The position numbers were made by a program, and so were the translations under genes. Shown here one piece after another: positions 9,080-19,502 of a stretch of DNA of 64,000 nucleotides. The notes under the pieces are model-generated. The model saw only the letters and a program-made list of their open reading frames with translations, searched no databases and was not told where the DNA came from. The stretch spans positions 3,410,001 through 3,474,000 of the forward strand of contig CBDHEI010000002.1 in NCBI GenBank assembly GCA_965262055.1. Reading direction: 5' to 3'. The stretch comes from G958296245 sp965262055 (GTDB taxonomy: Bacteria > Chloroflexota > Dehalococcoidia > Lucifugimonadales > G958296245). The stretch's first letter is position 1, and each line of letters starts with the position of its first letter.

Positions 9080-12000
9080 ATGAAGACAGCAAACATGGGT
9101 AACCGGGTTCGTGTAGGTGTTCTCTTAACAATGCTTGTTGTGGCTACGCTCATGCTCGTTACGACTCACGCCACCCCCGCGCTTGCGGCTGGCTCTACTG
9201 CCCCGTCATTTGAAGCGAACTCCTACGAGTTCTCAGTCGACGAAAACACCGCCCCCGACACTTTGATACAGTCGGTGGCCGCCACCGATCCCGATGGCGA
9301 TTCCCTCACCTACTCTGTCGGCGGGACCGACGCGGCACAGTTCAATGAGGTGTTCGCGCTGAGCACAAGCGCCGGCGAGATCACCGTCAAGCCGGGCGCT
9401 TCCATCAACTACGAGTCAGCCGAGCAGACTTCCTACTGGGTCAATGTCATGGTGACCGACGGGGAGGACGACTCCGGCGCCACGCAAAGCCAACCAACGA
9501 CCGACGCGACCGTCTCCGTGATCATCCGGATCGTCAACATCGACGAACCGGGAACAGTCACGCTGTCAACATCCTCACCCCAGTTAGGGGTGGGGTTGTT
9601 TGCCACTTTATCCGATCCCGACGGCCGTAGGGGGGATCTACAACTCATGGTGGTCCAGGGCCAACAACGCTGATGGCCCGTTCTTCCTCACAGCCGGCGA
9701 CTACTACGAAAATTATCGCAGTACGACCTATACGCCGAAGGAAGCAGACAATTACATGTACATTAAGTACACCGTACAATACTTTGATCGCACTTGTACC
9801 AGAGTGTCCACCAGACCCGAAATCACAAACCGATGCATCAAGACCGCGGAGCGGGTGAGCGCCAGCCGCGTGGCAGACGAGGATGGCCTGATCGTTCAAC
9901 AGCAGGTATCCAACACCCCCGCAACGGGACAGGTTACTGTAACGTCCGGTGGCCTGCAGGTTGGCTATCATCTCAACGCTAAGGCGCGCAACATACGGGA
10001 CGAAGACGGCACCCAATCTCTACGCAATTACCTAACCTTTTTGACGTGGCGGTGGTTTCGCATTGACCCGGTGACCGCAGTGGAGACGCAGGTTCCCTCA
10101 TGGGTGCACGGCGGTTGGTATACGTGGGTCTACGTGATCAAGGACGCCGATAGGGGCAAAGGCATTCAGGCGCGGGTATCCTTTCTCGATGATCACGGCA
10201 ATACCGAGACGCTGAGGGGCCCGATCCACCGAATACCGGCCCCACCCAACAACGTGGCTATCGGTAGCCCTGTCATCACGGGCACAGCCCAGGTGGGGGA
10301 GACACTTTCCGTAGACCTGTCCGGCATCAGCGACGCTGACGGTATCACCACCTCCACGCTCACCTACCTGTGGTACGCAAACGACGGCACCAGTGACACG
10401 GCTATCGATGGCGCAACGGGTTCTACCTACACACTTGTGGCCGATGATGAGGGCAAAACTATCACGGTGCAGGTCATCTTCACTGACGAATTTGGTTACA
10501 ACGAAGTCGTGACAAGCGCCCCCACGGCGACGGTAACGGGCGGAACTGACAACGTGGACAGAGGCGGGCGCACGGGGACGGAGACGGTAGAGGGCGGAAC
10601 TAACAAGGTCGAATCCAGCAACGCGGCCTCAGGCGCGCCCACCATCACCGGCACGGCCCAGGTCGGTCAGACACTCACGGCGAGCACGACGAGCATATCC
10701 GACCCAGACGGCCTGTCCAACGCAACTTTTGGCTACCAGTGGCTGGCCGACGATGTCGAGTTAAGCGGGGCCACAAGCTCGAGCTACACACTTGTTGCCA
10801 TAGACGCAGGAAAGATCATCAAGGTGCGTGTGTCCTTCACCGACGACGAGGGCGACGACGAGTCGCTGACGAGTGCGGCCACGGATACGGTTGAGCTGCC
10901 GCCGCTGACGGCCAGCGTTCACAATGTGCCGTCGTCCCACAACGGGCAGGACTCGTTCACCTTCGAGCTGCGGTTCAGCGCGGATCCCAAGCCGGCCTTC
11001 AGCTACACGACGGTGCGGGACCATGCGTTCACTGTGACCGGAGGCTTGGTGACCTATGTGCGCCGGCTGGAGCCGCGCAAGAACGTCCGCTGGGAGATCA
11101 CCGTCAGCCCCGGCTACGGCGCCGCCATAACCACTGCCCTGAACGCCACCACCGACTGCTCCGCCCAGGGCGCCATCTGCACGGAGGAGGGCGCGAAGCT
11201 GTCCGGCGGGCTTGAATTGGTCGTTCCGGGGCCCCTCACTCCGGTTACGGGCACTCCCAACAGCCCGGCCACGGGGTTGCCCACCATCACCGGCACGACC
11301 GAGGTCGGCCAGACCCTCACCGCCGACGCCACCGGCATATCCGACGACGACGGCCTCGACAACGCTGCCTTCGCCTACCAGTGGTTCGCCGCCGACGCTG
11401 AGATCAACGGGGCAAACGCTTCCACCTACACCCTGGCCGACGCCGACGCGGGCAAGACCATCAAGGTGCAGGTCAGCTTCACCGACGACGCCGGCAACGA
11501 CGAGCAGCTGACCAGCGCCGTGACGGGTGCGGTGGCGGCGGCTCCTCCTCCTCCCAATACCCCGGCCACGGGCGCTCCCACCATCACCGGCGTCGCCCAA
11601 GTGGGGGAGATACTCACCGTCGGCGTCACCGGCATATCCGACGACGACGGCCTCGACAACGCGACCTTCGCCTACCAGTGGCTCGCCGCCGACGCTGAGA
11701 TCAATGGGGCAACCGCCAGCAGCTACACCCTTATTGCCGCCGACGCGGGCAAGGCCATCAAGGTGAGGATGTCCTTCACCGACGACGCCGACAACGACGA
11801 GCAGCTCACCAGCGCCGCAACGGCCGCGGTAGTCGTTAACCCGCCGCTTACGGCCAGCGCCCATAACGTGCCGTCGTCCCACAACGGGCAGGACGCGTTC
11901 ACCTTCAAGCTGCGGTTCAGCGGGGATCCCAAGCCGGACTTCAGCTACACGACGGTGCGGGACCATGCGTTCACCGTGACCGGGGGATCGGTGACCTATG

Positions 12001-12472
12001 TGCGCCGGCTGGAGCCGGGCAAGAACGTCCGCTGGGAGATCATCGTCACCCCCAACTCCAGCGCCGACGTCGCCATAGCCCTGAACGCCACCACGGACTG
12101 CGAGTCCGACGGCGCCATCTGCACCGAGGACGACAGGAAGCTGTCTGGCGGGCTGGAGCTCACCATCATCGGGCCCGGCTAGGCGTCTTTGCCAGCTCCG
12201 ACCAACCTGACGGCGATGGTGAACTCGGACGGGCACATCGTGTTGAGCTGGGCGGCCCAGGACGACGGCTCGATACCCGGCTACCGGATACTCTGGCGGC
12301 GCCACTCTCGAGGTGAGGACGGGCTGCTGGAGTACGTGGCGAACACACAAAGCACGGGGGGCCACGTTCACGGAGACGGATGTCACGCCGGGAGTACAGC
12401 ACGCGTACCGGGTTCAAGCGATCAGTGCGGAGGGCCGGAGCCCAACGTTCGAACTACGTCAATGTGACCCGT
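9080..12472 (+). pseudogene. Secreted cadherin/Ig-like repeat protein, interrupted by two frameshifts and a stop
   Basis: A large exported protein whose parts lie in three frames. Part 1 (9080-9673): a signal peptide ending ATPALA, then a cadherin-like domain with VDENTAP, AATDPDGDSLTYSV and VNVMVTDGED. A run of six G at 9630-9635 shifts the frame after LFATLSDPDG; the +1 frame continues GIYNSWWSRAN to 12182. Part 2 holds at least four Ig-like modules (pattern ITGTAQVGQTL, DDGLDNATFAYQW, DAGKTIKV, FTDDAGNDE) and two copies of a module beginning HNVPSSHNGQD. A TAG at 12180 is followed in frame by a fibronectin-III-like domain (LTAMVNSDGHIVLSW, then YRILWRR), which loses frame at a second six-G run (12356-12361). 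The restored frame ends at TAG 12470-12472. A surface or adhesion role is inferred. Either a decayed gene, a phase-variable gene, or sequence error. Confidence 0.7.
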
Positions 12473-13104
12473 AGGACCGGGGACGGCTCCCGGCAACGAG
12501 AAAGGCCGCGCACAGGGACGGCCGGTCCGTTCGAAACGCAGAAGGGTTGCATCAAAGACCACCCGGGGGAGGAAGCCTCCATGGAGCGTTTCTCCCCGTA
12601 TCTTGCGCTCCTGCGTCCGGTGCCCACTGGCACCAGCTCCGGTTCCTGCAACGATGGGTATTGAGCCGGCGGGAGCAGACTGAAGGGGCTGAACAGCGAC
12701 ACATGTATCACAGCCACTCTCGCACTGGGCCCACCCGAAGAGGCTCGAACTTCCCTTGAGGGTGGCGGTCCCGAGGATCACAGAGCTCCCAGCCACATCT
12801 CAAAGATGGTTCTGTCTACCATGTACGTTGGTGGGCTCGGCGCTCCACCGGTCGGGGGTCGGCCCGACGGCGGCGCGGTCCCGCGGTGTCATGTATATCT
12901 TTGCCCATTGTCGGTGAGCACGTGCCGGGGACCGTCTGAGCGTACCGGGGAACACAACGCCTAGGCTGACAAGCGACGGCTGACTGCCGCCCATCAGGTC
13001 TGCCGGCTGCCAACGGGTAAAGAGGGGCCGGGCGGCCAGCAGGCACGAAGGCCTCTTTGTTGCCCGGAGACTTGCTCTCACATATGAAGCGCCTGTGGCG
13101 TTCT
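12473..13104. other. Non-coding stretch
   Basis: 632 bases with no recognisable gene. Open frames here are short, arginine-rich shadows. No RNA gene, terminator with a clear U-run, or repeat was identified. Confidence 0.4.
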
Positions 13105-14134
13105 CTAGCTAGCCTTTCGTTGCTCTCTTTCCCGTCGCCTTCGCTCTCCGCGGTTACCTGCAGGAGCGGGTGGTGTGGTGGTCGGTGGTGCGGGTATCGC
13201 AGGTATCTGAACGGACCCAGCTATTTTGGCCCAAGCACACCCATGATGATTCTCTATGATCTTCTGTGCTGGCGTGCCACTAAAAGTGTGCATCGTCGCG
13301 TGATGGACTGAGAGCAAGGCGTCCTGGAGCTGTCCATCAGCTTCCAGATCCACTACCTTGAGACCTCTATCTTGAGCCTGATCGCGGCCAACCCTACGTC
13401 CGTGTGAGTGAAACGACTCATAGTCTGCGAACCAATCCGCGACGGCTCTGGCCTTCCCTCTCGCGTCTTCCTCCTCAGACAACATATAGCGTTCTAGCCA
13501 GCCAGCAACCATATTGGACGCCAGCCTTTGGGAATCATGGCATTGGGTTAGTAGACCGGGCGCGTAGCTTCTTAGAATCGGCATCCATGCAGCGAGGTTC
13601 TCCGGCGTCCTGCACTCAAATTTGGCGAGTTCAAACTGGTTAAGGATTGCTTTGGCAGGCGCCGATCTCGCTCCTTCAGGAGTTGAGACTATGAACTGTG
13701 GATCAATTGGTCCTAGCTGCGAGTGTTGCCCCATGACCAATTCGTCGGCGGAGAGTGCTATCATGGTCGCTGCGGACATAGCCGCGACAGGGACAAAGAC
13801 TCGGATGTGGTCGAATCGTTCTCTGAGATACTCCACGAAGGACTCGGCAGCTTCTGTTGATCCATCTGGACTGTGGATAATGAGATCCAGTTTCTGCTCA
13901 CGGACATTTGGAAACAGCTTCCATAAGACCTTGAACATCCGGAAGCCCCACTTGCAGTTCAGCTGGGTTGCTCTGGCGAGACTCAAATCATGCAGTTCCG
14001 TAGAGTATCACCGCCCTACCGGTCAAGCTGGCCATCTGTTGCAGGTATTGACGACGAACGCGGTCATAGCCGGGACGGCCGTTGGGGTCAGTCGTCTTAT
14101 TTAGCTCGGCTAGAATCTCGCCCTAGGTAGGCAT
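13105..14134 (-). pseudogene. ClpP-fold serine dehydrogenase proteinase (SDH) family, nonsense and frameshift
   Basis: Member of the SDH family of ClpP-like serine proteases. The main frame (13986 down to 13105) shows LDLIIHSPDGSTEAAE, IRVFVPVAAMSAATMIALSADELVMG (with the probable nucleophile Ser) and QLGPIDPQF, then a Pro- and Arg-rich tail. The N-terminal part lies in another frame: ATG at 14134, M-P-T, then TAG at 14123-14125 where family members have Trp, then EILAELNKTTD, RRQYLQQMASLTGRAVILY. A one-base shift near 13995 joins the two frames. Two independent lesions argue for a true pseudogene, unless the sequence is error-prone. A TTG at 13986 could start a shorter product. It follows a small gene that overlaps its start. 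Confidence 0.7.
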
Positions 14135-14315
14135 CGGTCTTCACCATATTTGTTGAATTCGAGGTATGGACAGCCTCGCTCTCGGACATCGAGGCAGCTG
14201 CCTGAACGTAGACGTCTTCGACTTTCTCATAGAGCTCCATCAAATCTGCAACTCCTGCGTCCCTATTCTCAAACTCGTGCCACAGCGACTCCAACTCCTG
14301 ATCTCTGGTAATCAT
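14097..14315 (-). CDS. Small acidic protein upstream of the SDH protease
   Basis: A 72-residue protein beginning MITRDQELESLWHEFE, then VADLMELYEKVEDVYVQAA and HTSNSTN. It is mostly helical and acidic, with no membrane segment. The ATG at 14315-14313 has an excellent ribosome site (AGGAGGAG about 8 bases upstream); a longer frame from 14351 is less likely. Its 3' end overlaps the broken SDH start at 14134 by 38 bases, so the two were probably translationally coupled. I recall small genes of this kind in front of SDH-type proteases but know no function. An adaptor or regulator of the protease is only a guess. Confidence 0.65.
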   Translation of the reverse strand: MITRDQELESLWHEFENRDAGVADLMELYEKVEDVYVQAAASMSESEAVHTSNSTNMVKTDAYLGRDSSRAK

Positions 14316-14379
14316 ATTTCTTTCTCCTCCTGCGGACGAAAGGGGTATCACACTTGGTCTACCATTGCCTCACGACGGA

Positions 14380-14834
14380 AGCACCACGTGGTGGCAGACG
14401 ACACCGAGGTCATCTTCGCCAATCGGCTCCGAAGCTTCAGGTGCCTGAAGCGGGCGCAGGCCGAACCGCTCGACCACCTCGATGATCCGGCGGCCGCAGT
14501 CCCCCCCCAATACGCCAACATCATCCGCTACTCCGCCCGCACTAGAAGCAAGAATGGGTCCCCTCCCCCTATGACGCCCGCACCGCCCCCATCGCCGACG
14601 ACCTCTCCAACGTCCGGGGCATCGCTCAGTACGTCGACCAGATGCGCCTCGTCGCTGCCGAAGCCTACCGTGTCCTCAAGCCGGACCACTACTGCGCCAT
14701 CCTCATGGGCGACACCCGCCGCGTCCGCCACTACACCCCCATCGCCCTCCGCGTTATGCAGGCTTTCCTGGACGTCGGCTTCATCCTCAAAGAGGACATC
14801 ATCAAGGCCCAGTGGCCCTGCCGGACGTGACCAA
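14380..14834 (+). pseudogene. DNA methyltransferase (N4/N6 class) remnant
   Basis: C-terminal remains of a site-specific DNA methyltransferase. The first piece, in one frame, reads VADDTEVIFAN and then PPQYANIIRYSAR, an altered DPPY-type catalytic motif followed by the usual aromatic IIRYS. The second piece, in a different frame and ending at 14830, reads DLSNVRGIAQYVDQM, AEAYRVLKPDHYCAILMGDTRR and GFILKEDIIKAQWPCRT. These match the late conserved block of N4/N6 adenine or cytosine methylases. At least one frameshift and loss of both ends make it non-functional. No restriction gene is seen nearby. Confidence 0.65.
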
Positions 14835-15276
14835 GGCGCGCCAACGGGCGGCGGCGGCGCTGGAGTCAATCCGCAGCAGCCGGTGGCGCGAAACCTTGCG
14901 CTGTGGTACCGAGCGGCGGTGCCGGGGGGCAAGCGTAGCTGTTGCTAATCCTACCTGCGGAGCCACATTCATGCCCCTTGCGCCAGTCTACCACGCCATG
15001 CCTGCCCGTGTACCACCCGCTGACGTGTACCACCGTAGCACCGCCTATTGTGGCTTTGGCGGCATCCGGCGGTATCGAAGTAGCGGCCACGTAGAGCACC
15101 ACCCGTCGGCCACCTGGACGATCCCGGCGCAGCACATGAAGGCGGGCGCGAGCACAGAGTACCGCTGACGGCGACGGCCATGCGCTGCTGAGGAGGTCAA
15201 GTAGACGTCGACCGGTCCCCTGCTCGGACACGCGCTTGTCTTCCCAAACGGCGGGCGGGCGTGACGTGTGTCAATC
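14835..15276. other. Non-coding stretch before the ISNCY-type element
   Basis: No supported gene. The frames here are shadows or the tail of the methyltransferase remnant. Confidence 0.35.
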
Positions 15277-16956
15277 TGTTGTTGTCCAGCAATTATGTCC
15301 CCTTAAGTGAAAAGCGAAAATGTCATCCTGGCTAAACCGCGGCGATCAATGATGCGGCCATAGCCTCGGCCCTGGCACGCTCCTTGGCGCTGAAAAGTTT
15401 GGTGGGGGGACTCTCCGCCAGGGCGTATTTGCTGGCAGCTACGTGTGACATGCCCAGCTTGCGGGCGATGGCCCGCAGGGAGAGTCCCTGCCTCTTGGCC
15501 TGCTGCACTGCCTCCCAGCGGGCCTGCTGGGTCAGAGTAGGCGTCCGGTGCAACGAGTGCCGAACCGGCTTCACTGCACCACGCCCAACCTTGGTGACTA
15601 CCCTTTTGGCGCTGACCTCTTCCTCGTCGGGCGGTTCCAGAGAGTCCAGCAGTGTCCGCTGAGCGTGGCTAAGGTGGCCGTTGGCTGGATCGTCAGCGAT
15701 GGGTTGGAGTTCCGGGCCGAGGGAGCCGGGATTGGTCGCTCCCCACAACGAGGACAAGGGCTGGGGCGATTCCTGAAAATCGACGGTCTCTCCGTGGTAG
15801 CCGATCATCAGCTGGCCGTCGGCCCGTTCCAGAACCTCCACCTGGAGGCCGGCATAGCTAGGCCGGTCCATCCCGGGAAGCAGTTGCAGGACCCGCCAGT
15901 GGTATTTGACCGTGTTGTCTCGTCCCACCTTGCGAGGGTGTTTGAGGCAGATGGTCTCGGTGAGAGCCAGTTCGGCGGATACCGGGCGGTAAGCTTTCTC
16001 GGGCTGTTCCGCGGCCACGGCGAACTGGGCGTTGAACCGGGGCAGGAACTGCTGGAGGACATCGTTGGCCTCCTGGATGGTGGCAGCACCTGCCAGGCGC
16101 AATTCGGTGACCAGCCGGTCCTGGAGGGTTGACCCCATCCGCTCCACTCTTCCCTTGGCCTGGGGGGAGAGGGCGTAGATCTGCCTGATGCCCAACTCCC
16201 GTATCACCCTGGCGAACTGGGTGGACTCGGCAAGCACCGGCGCCTGACGGGCATTGTATTTGAAAGCCGCGTGGCGGTCGCTGTAGAGGGCCAGGGGGAT
16301 TCCCCACTGCCGGACCAGGCCCTCCAGCATCACCAGATAGCCCCGAGTGTCCTCCCCGGTGTGAAAGACCGCTTGGGCCACGACGCCGGTGGCATCGTCC
16401 ACGGCCAGGAGCAGCACCAGCTTGGGCCCCCGCTCCTCCAACCAGGGATGGGTGGCTGCCGTCGATCTGCACTAGCATGCCCTCCTGGGGCATGCGCCGA
16501 CGCCGGAACCGGTGTTGTGAGGAGCGGCGACTTCGCGGGCTGCCCATGCCGGCCTTGGCCAGTATGCGGCGCACCGTGGGCCGGCTCAGGTCTATGCCCT
16601 CACGATCCCGCAGCAGTTCGGTGAAGTGAGTGTGGTTGGCGCCAGCGTAAGTGTTGTTGGCCAGCTTCACCACGGCAGCCACAGCGGCCTCAGGGACGGC
16701 GTTGTGAGGCCTCCGGTCCCTGTTCCCGTGGGCCAATGCCGCAGGACCGTCTCTGCGGTAAGCCGCGAGGAGACGCTTGGTATGGCGTTGGCTCAATCCC
16801 ATAATCTCGGCAGCCTGTGCGATGGGAAGCTGGTATTCCAGAACGCTGTTGAGCACCTGGATCCTGGTCTGTTCTTGCTGATTCAATGTCAAATCCCTCA
16901 TGGGGTGACATTTTCGCTGACCAGTTAGTCGGTGACATAATCGTAGAACAACAACA
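15277..16956 (-). mobile_element. ISNCY-type insertion sequence B (transposase frameshifted)
   Basis: Ends form an imperfect inverted repeat: TGTTGTTGTCC... at 15277 and the complement TGTTGTTGTTC... ending at 16956. Inside each end lies ATTATGTC and, further in, GCGAAAATGTCA. The same ATTATGTCC and GAAAATGTCC blocks mark the second element at 52039-53681. No exact target duplication is seen. Confidence 0.7.
15332..16901 (-). pseudogene. ISNCY-type transposase, frameshifted
   Basis: Transposase with an N-terminal helix-turn-helix (MRDLTLNQQEQTRIQVLN, then MGLSQRHTKRLLAAYR) starting at ATG 16901, and an rve/DDE core. First Asp in QIDGSHP; second Asp in ALYSDRHAAFK; Glu in QAKGRVERMGS. A one-base loss near 16445 separates the N-terminal frame from the main frame (16441-15332), which restores at LEERGPKLVLLLAVDD. 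A second helix-turn-helix closes the protein (GLSLRAIARKLGMSHVAASKYA). Compared with the intact homologue at 52115-53629 the length and domain order are the same. The element is probably immobile in cis. Confidence 0.8.
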
Positions 16957-17052
16957 CAAACGCCAGGAACTATAGGCCACTTCGCCAGGAGGTTGACCAC
17001 CCTGGGCGCCGGATTGGCGACCATTGCTGCATCTTGGATGTAAGGAGCAGCG

Positions 17053-18639
17053 ATGGCGTACAGGGAGATGTCTAGAGTGGAGATAGCAGAAGTGGTGCGG
17101 CGCTGGCAGTCGGGCATGAGCCAGCGGCAGATAGCAACGGGTACGGGGCTGTCTCGCGCGACAGTCCGCAGGTACATCGATGCGGCGGTGGAGGCGGGCC
17201 TGGCCCGTGACGGTCCTGCTCCGAGTGAGGGGCAGCTGACCCGCCTGGCGGGGCTGAGTGTTGCGGGCCCCCGGAAGGTGGAGATACCGACCGAGGAGGT
17301 CCTCGCCCCCTGGGCGGACCAGGTCTACGAGTGGCTGACCGCCGACCGGTTGCAGGTGACCCGCATCCAAGAGCTGCTTGCGGGCCGGGGCTGCCGGGTC
17401 TCGTACACGTCGTTGAGGCGGTTCATCCAGCGACGGGGCTGGCAGAGGCGAAGTCCGGCGACTGTCCGGATGGGAGAGAGCGCGCCCGGCGAGGTGGCGG
17501 AGATGGACTTCGGTCGTCTGGGTCTTATAGAGGACCCGGAGACGGGTCGCCGCCGTGCGGTCTGGGCGCTGATCATCGTCCTGACCTACTCGCGGCACAG
17601 CTTCGTCTGGCCTACCTTCAGCCAGAAGCTCGTGGACGTGATCGAGGGGTTGGAGGCAGCCTGGGCCTTCTTCGAGGGCGTTCCCAACTACCTGGTCATT
17701 GACAACTTCCCCGCGGCAGTGGCGGGTGTCTATCCGCTCCATCCCCGTCTCACGCGAGGCTTCCTGGAGTACTCCCAGCACCGGGGCTTCATCTTAGACC
17801 CTGCTCGGGTGCGACACCCTCGGGACAAGCCGCGCGTGGAACGTGGAGTGCCCTACGTGCGGGAGCGGTTCTTCAAGGGCAGGGAGTTCACGGGCCTCTC
17901 GGACATGAGGTCTGAGGTCAGGCGCTGGTGCCTGGAGGTGGCCGGACAGAGGGTCCACGGCACCACCCGCAAGCAGCCCCTGGCCGTCTTCCGGCAGGAG
18001 GAGCGCCACGCGCTCGGAGAGTGGGACGCAGAGCCCTACGAGATGACCGATTGGCGCACGGCCAAGGTGCATCCCGACCACCACATAGCCTGCCAGTACG
18101 CCCTCTACTCGGTGCCGTCTGCGACATGCCCGCCCGGGCAGAAGGTGGAGGTGCGGCTCGGCAGCAAACTGGTGCGCATCTACCACCGGGGAAGACTTCT
18201 CAAGGTCCACCCGCGCCAAGGTCGCGGCGGCAGATCCACCGACCCCGACGACTACCCGGCAGAGCTGAGCGCCTACACCCTCAGAGCGCCGGAGCAGATC
18301 AAGCGCAGCGCGGCGTCACAGGGACCGGCCGTGGCAGCCTATGCCGAGCGTCTCTTCGACGGCCCGCTGCCATGGGCCAAGCTCAGGCAGGGACACAAGC
18401 TCATACGGCTGGGAGAACGCTACTCCCCTGAGCGTCTCGATGCCGCATGCCGGAGGGCTCTCTCCGTAGACCTGATCGACGTGCGCCGTCTCGAGCGCAT
18501 ACTCGTCGAGGCCCTGGAGCAGGAGGCCACGCAGCCGGAGCCTCCACCGATGCCCCCAGGTCGATTCGCCAGGCCGGGCGCCGTCTTCGCTCGTGCCAAC
18601 GGCCGCACCGCTCAATCAGCACAAGGAGAACGCTCATGA
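17053..18639 (+). CDS. istA: IS21-family transposase IstA
   Basis: A 528-residue DDE transposase. N-terminal helix-turn-helix: VVRRWQSGMSQRQIATGTGLSRATVRRYI. Catalytic residues: first Asp in EVAEMDFGRLG (near residue 155), second Asp in LVIDNFPAA (near 218) and Glu in DKPRVERGVPYV (near 263). A bacterial Mu transposase-like C-terminal barrel follows (VPSATCPPGQKVEVRLG). Start ATG 17053 with the ribosome site AAGGAG nine bases upstream. Its TGA overlaps the ATG of the first istB (ATGA). Intact and full length for the family. Confidence 0.92.
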   Translation: MAYREMSRVEIAEVVRRWQSGMSQRQIATGTGLSRATVRRYIDAAVEAGLARDGPAPSEGQLTRLAGLSVAGPRKVEIPTEEVLAPWADQVYEWLTADRLQVTRIQELLAGRGCRVSYTSLRRFIQRRGWQRRSPATVRMGESAPGEVAEMDFGRLGLIEDPETGRRRAVWALIIVLTYSRHSFVWPTFSQKLVDVIEGLEAAWAFFEGVPNYLVIDNFPAAVAGVYPLHPRLTRGFLEYSQHRGFILDPARVRHPRDKPRVERGVPYVRERFFKGREFTGLSDMRSEVRRWCLEVAGQRVHGTTRKQPLAVFRQEERHALGEWDAEPYEMTDWRTAKVHPDHHIACQYALYSVPSATCPPGQKVEVRLGSKLVRIYHRGRLLKVHPRQGRGGRSTDPDDYPAELSAYTLRAPEQIKRSAASQGPAVAAYAERLFDGPLPWAKLRQGHKLIRLGERYSPERLDAACRRALSVDLIDVRRLERILVEALEQEATQPEPPPMPPGRFARPGAVFARANGRTAQSAQGERS

Positions 18640-19502
18640 CCACCACGACTGAACTCACCCCGCTGCTCAAGCGCCTCAAGCTCGGCGCCGTGCTCAACAC
18701 CCTGCCGGAGAGGGTCGCTCTCGCACGCAGGGAGCAGCTCGACTACGCATCCTTCCTGCAGATCATTCTGACCGATGAGATCAACCGCAGAGACCACAGG
18801 CGGCTCGAGCTCCGCCTCCAGAGGGCCGGCTTCGAGCAGACCTGCCGCCTCGAAGACTTTGACTGGTCCGCATCCATCACACTCGACCGACGACTCCTCG
18901 ACGCCGCCTTCTCCCTCCAGTTCCTGGACCGCAACGAGCACGTCCTGCTCGTCGGACCGGTCGGCGTGGGCAAGAGCTTCATCGCTCAGGCCCTCGGATA
19001 TGCTGCCGTCAGAGCCGGGCACTCCGTCCGCTTCGTACATGCCGACGACTTCTTCAGGGCCATGGCTCAGGCCAGGGTCGACCACTCCACGGACAAGACC
19101 TTCCGCTCCTTCCTCGCCCCGGACCTGCTCATCCTCGACGACCTCGGTCTCCACAGGATGACCCAACAGCAGTCCATAGACCTCTACGAGCTGGTCATCG
19201 CCAGGCATCGTACCGCCAGCTTCGTCATCACCTCCAACAGGGCTGTCGACGAGTGGCTCGGACTCTTCGACGACTCCATCCTCGGCAACAGCGCCCTCGA
19301 CCGGCTCGCCAACGCCAGCTACCAGATCGTCATAGAAGGCGCCAGCTACCGCGAACGCTTGTCACCCCGACCACCACGACTGAACTCACCCCGCTGCTCA
19401 AGCGCCTCAAGCTCGGCGCCGTGCTCAACACCCTGCCGGAGAGGGTCGCTCTCGCACGCAGGGAGCAGCTCGACTACGCATCCTTCCTGCAGATCATTCT
19501 GA
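18636..19502 (+). CDS. istB: IstB-like ATPase, first copy, C-terminus replaced by out-of-frame duplication
   Basis: AAA+ helper ATPase of IS21 transposition. Walker A is LVGPVGVGKSF, Walker B LLILDDLGLH, sensor FVITSNRAVDEW. After GASYRERLSP (near 19365) the natural end is lost: the second copy begins there in another frame, so the protein continues with about 45 unrelated residues to 19502. All ATPase motifs are present, so it may still fold, but the normal C-terminal residues (HRALLDRKEV in copy 2) are missing. Start ATG 18636 with AAGGAG upstream, overlapping the istA stop. Confidence 0.85.
   Translation: MTTTTELTPLLKRLKLGAVLNTLPERVALARREQLDYASFLQIILTDEINRRDHRRLELRLQRAGFEQTCRLEDFDWSASITLDRRLLDAAFSLQFLDRNEHVLLVGPVGVGKSFIAQALGYAAVRAGHSVRFVHADDFFRAMAQARVDHSTDKTFRSFLAPDLLILDDLGLHRMTQQQSIDLYELVIARHRTASFVITSNRAVDEWLGLFDDSILGNSALDRLANASYQIVIEGASYRERLSPRPPRLNSPRCSSASSSAPCSTPCRRGSLSHAGSSSTTHPSCRSF

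Noticed and set aside
10260..12180. Regular repeats considered as a CRISPR or tandem DNA array
   Set aside because: The periodicity is in the protein modules, with diverged DNA of hundreds of bases; there is no short repeat-spacer pattern.
10761..12386. A 541-codon minus-strand frame opposite the repeat protein
   Set aside because: High GC keeps the antisense strand open. The plus-strand reading has a signal peptide and regular repeats, so this is a shadow.
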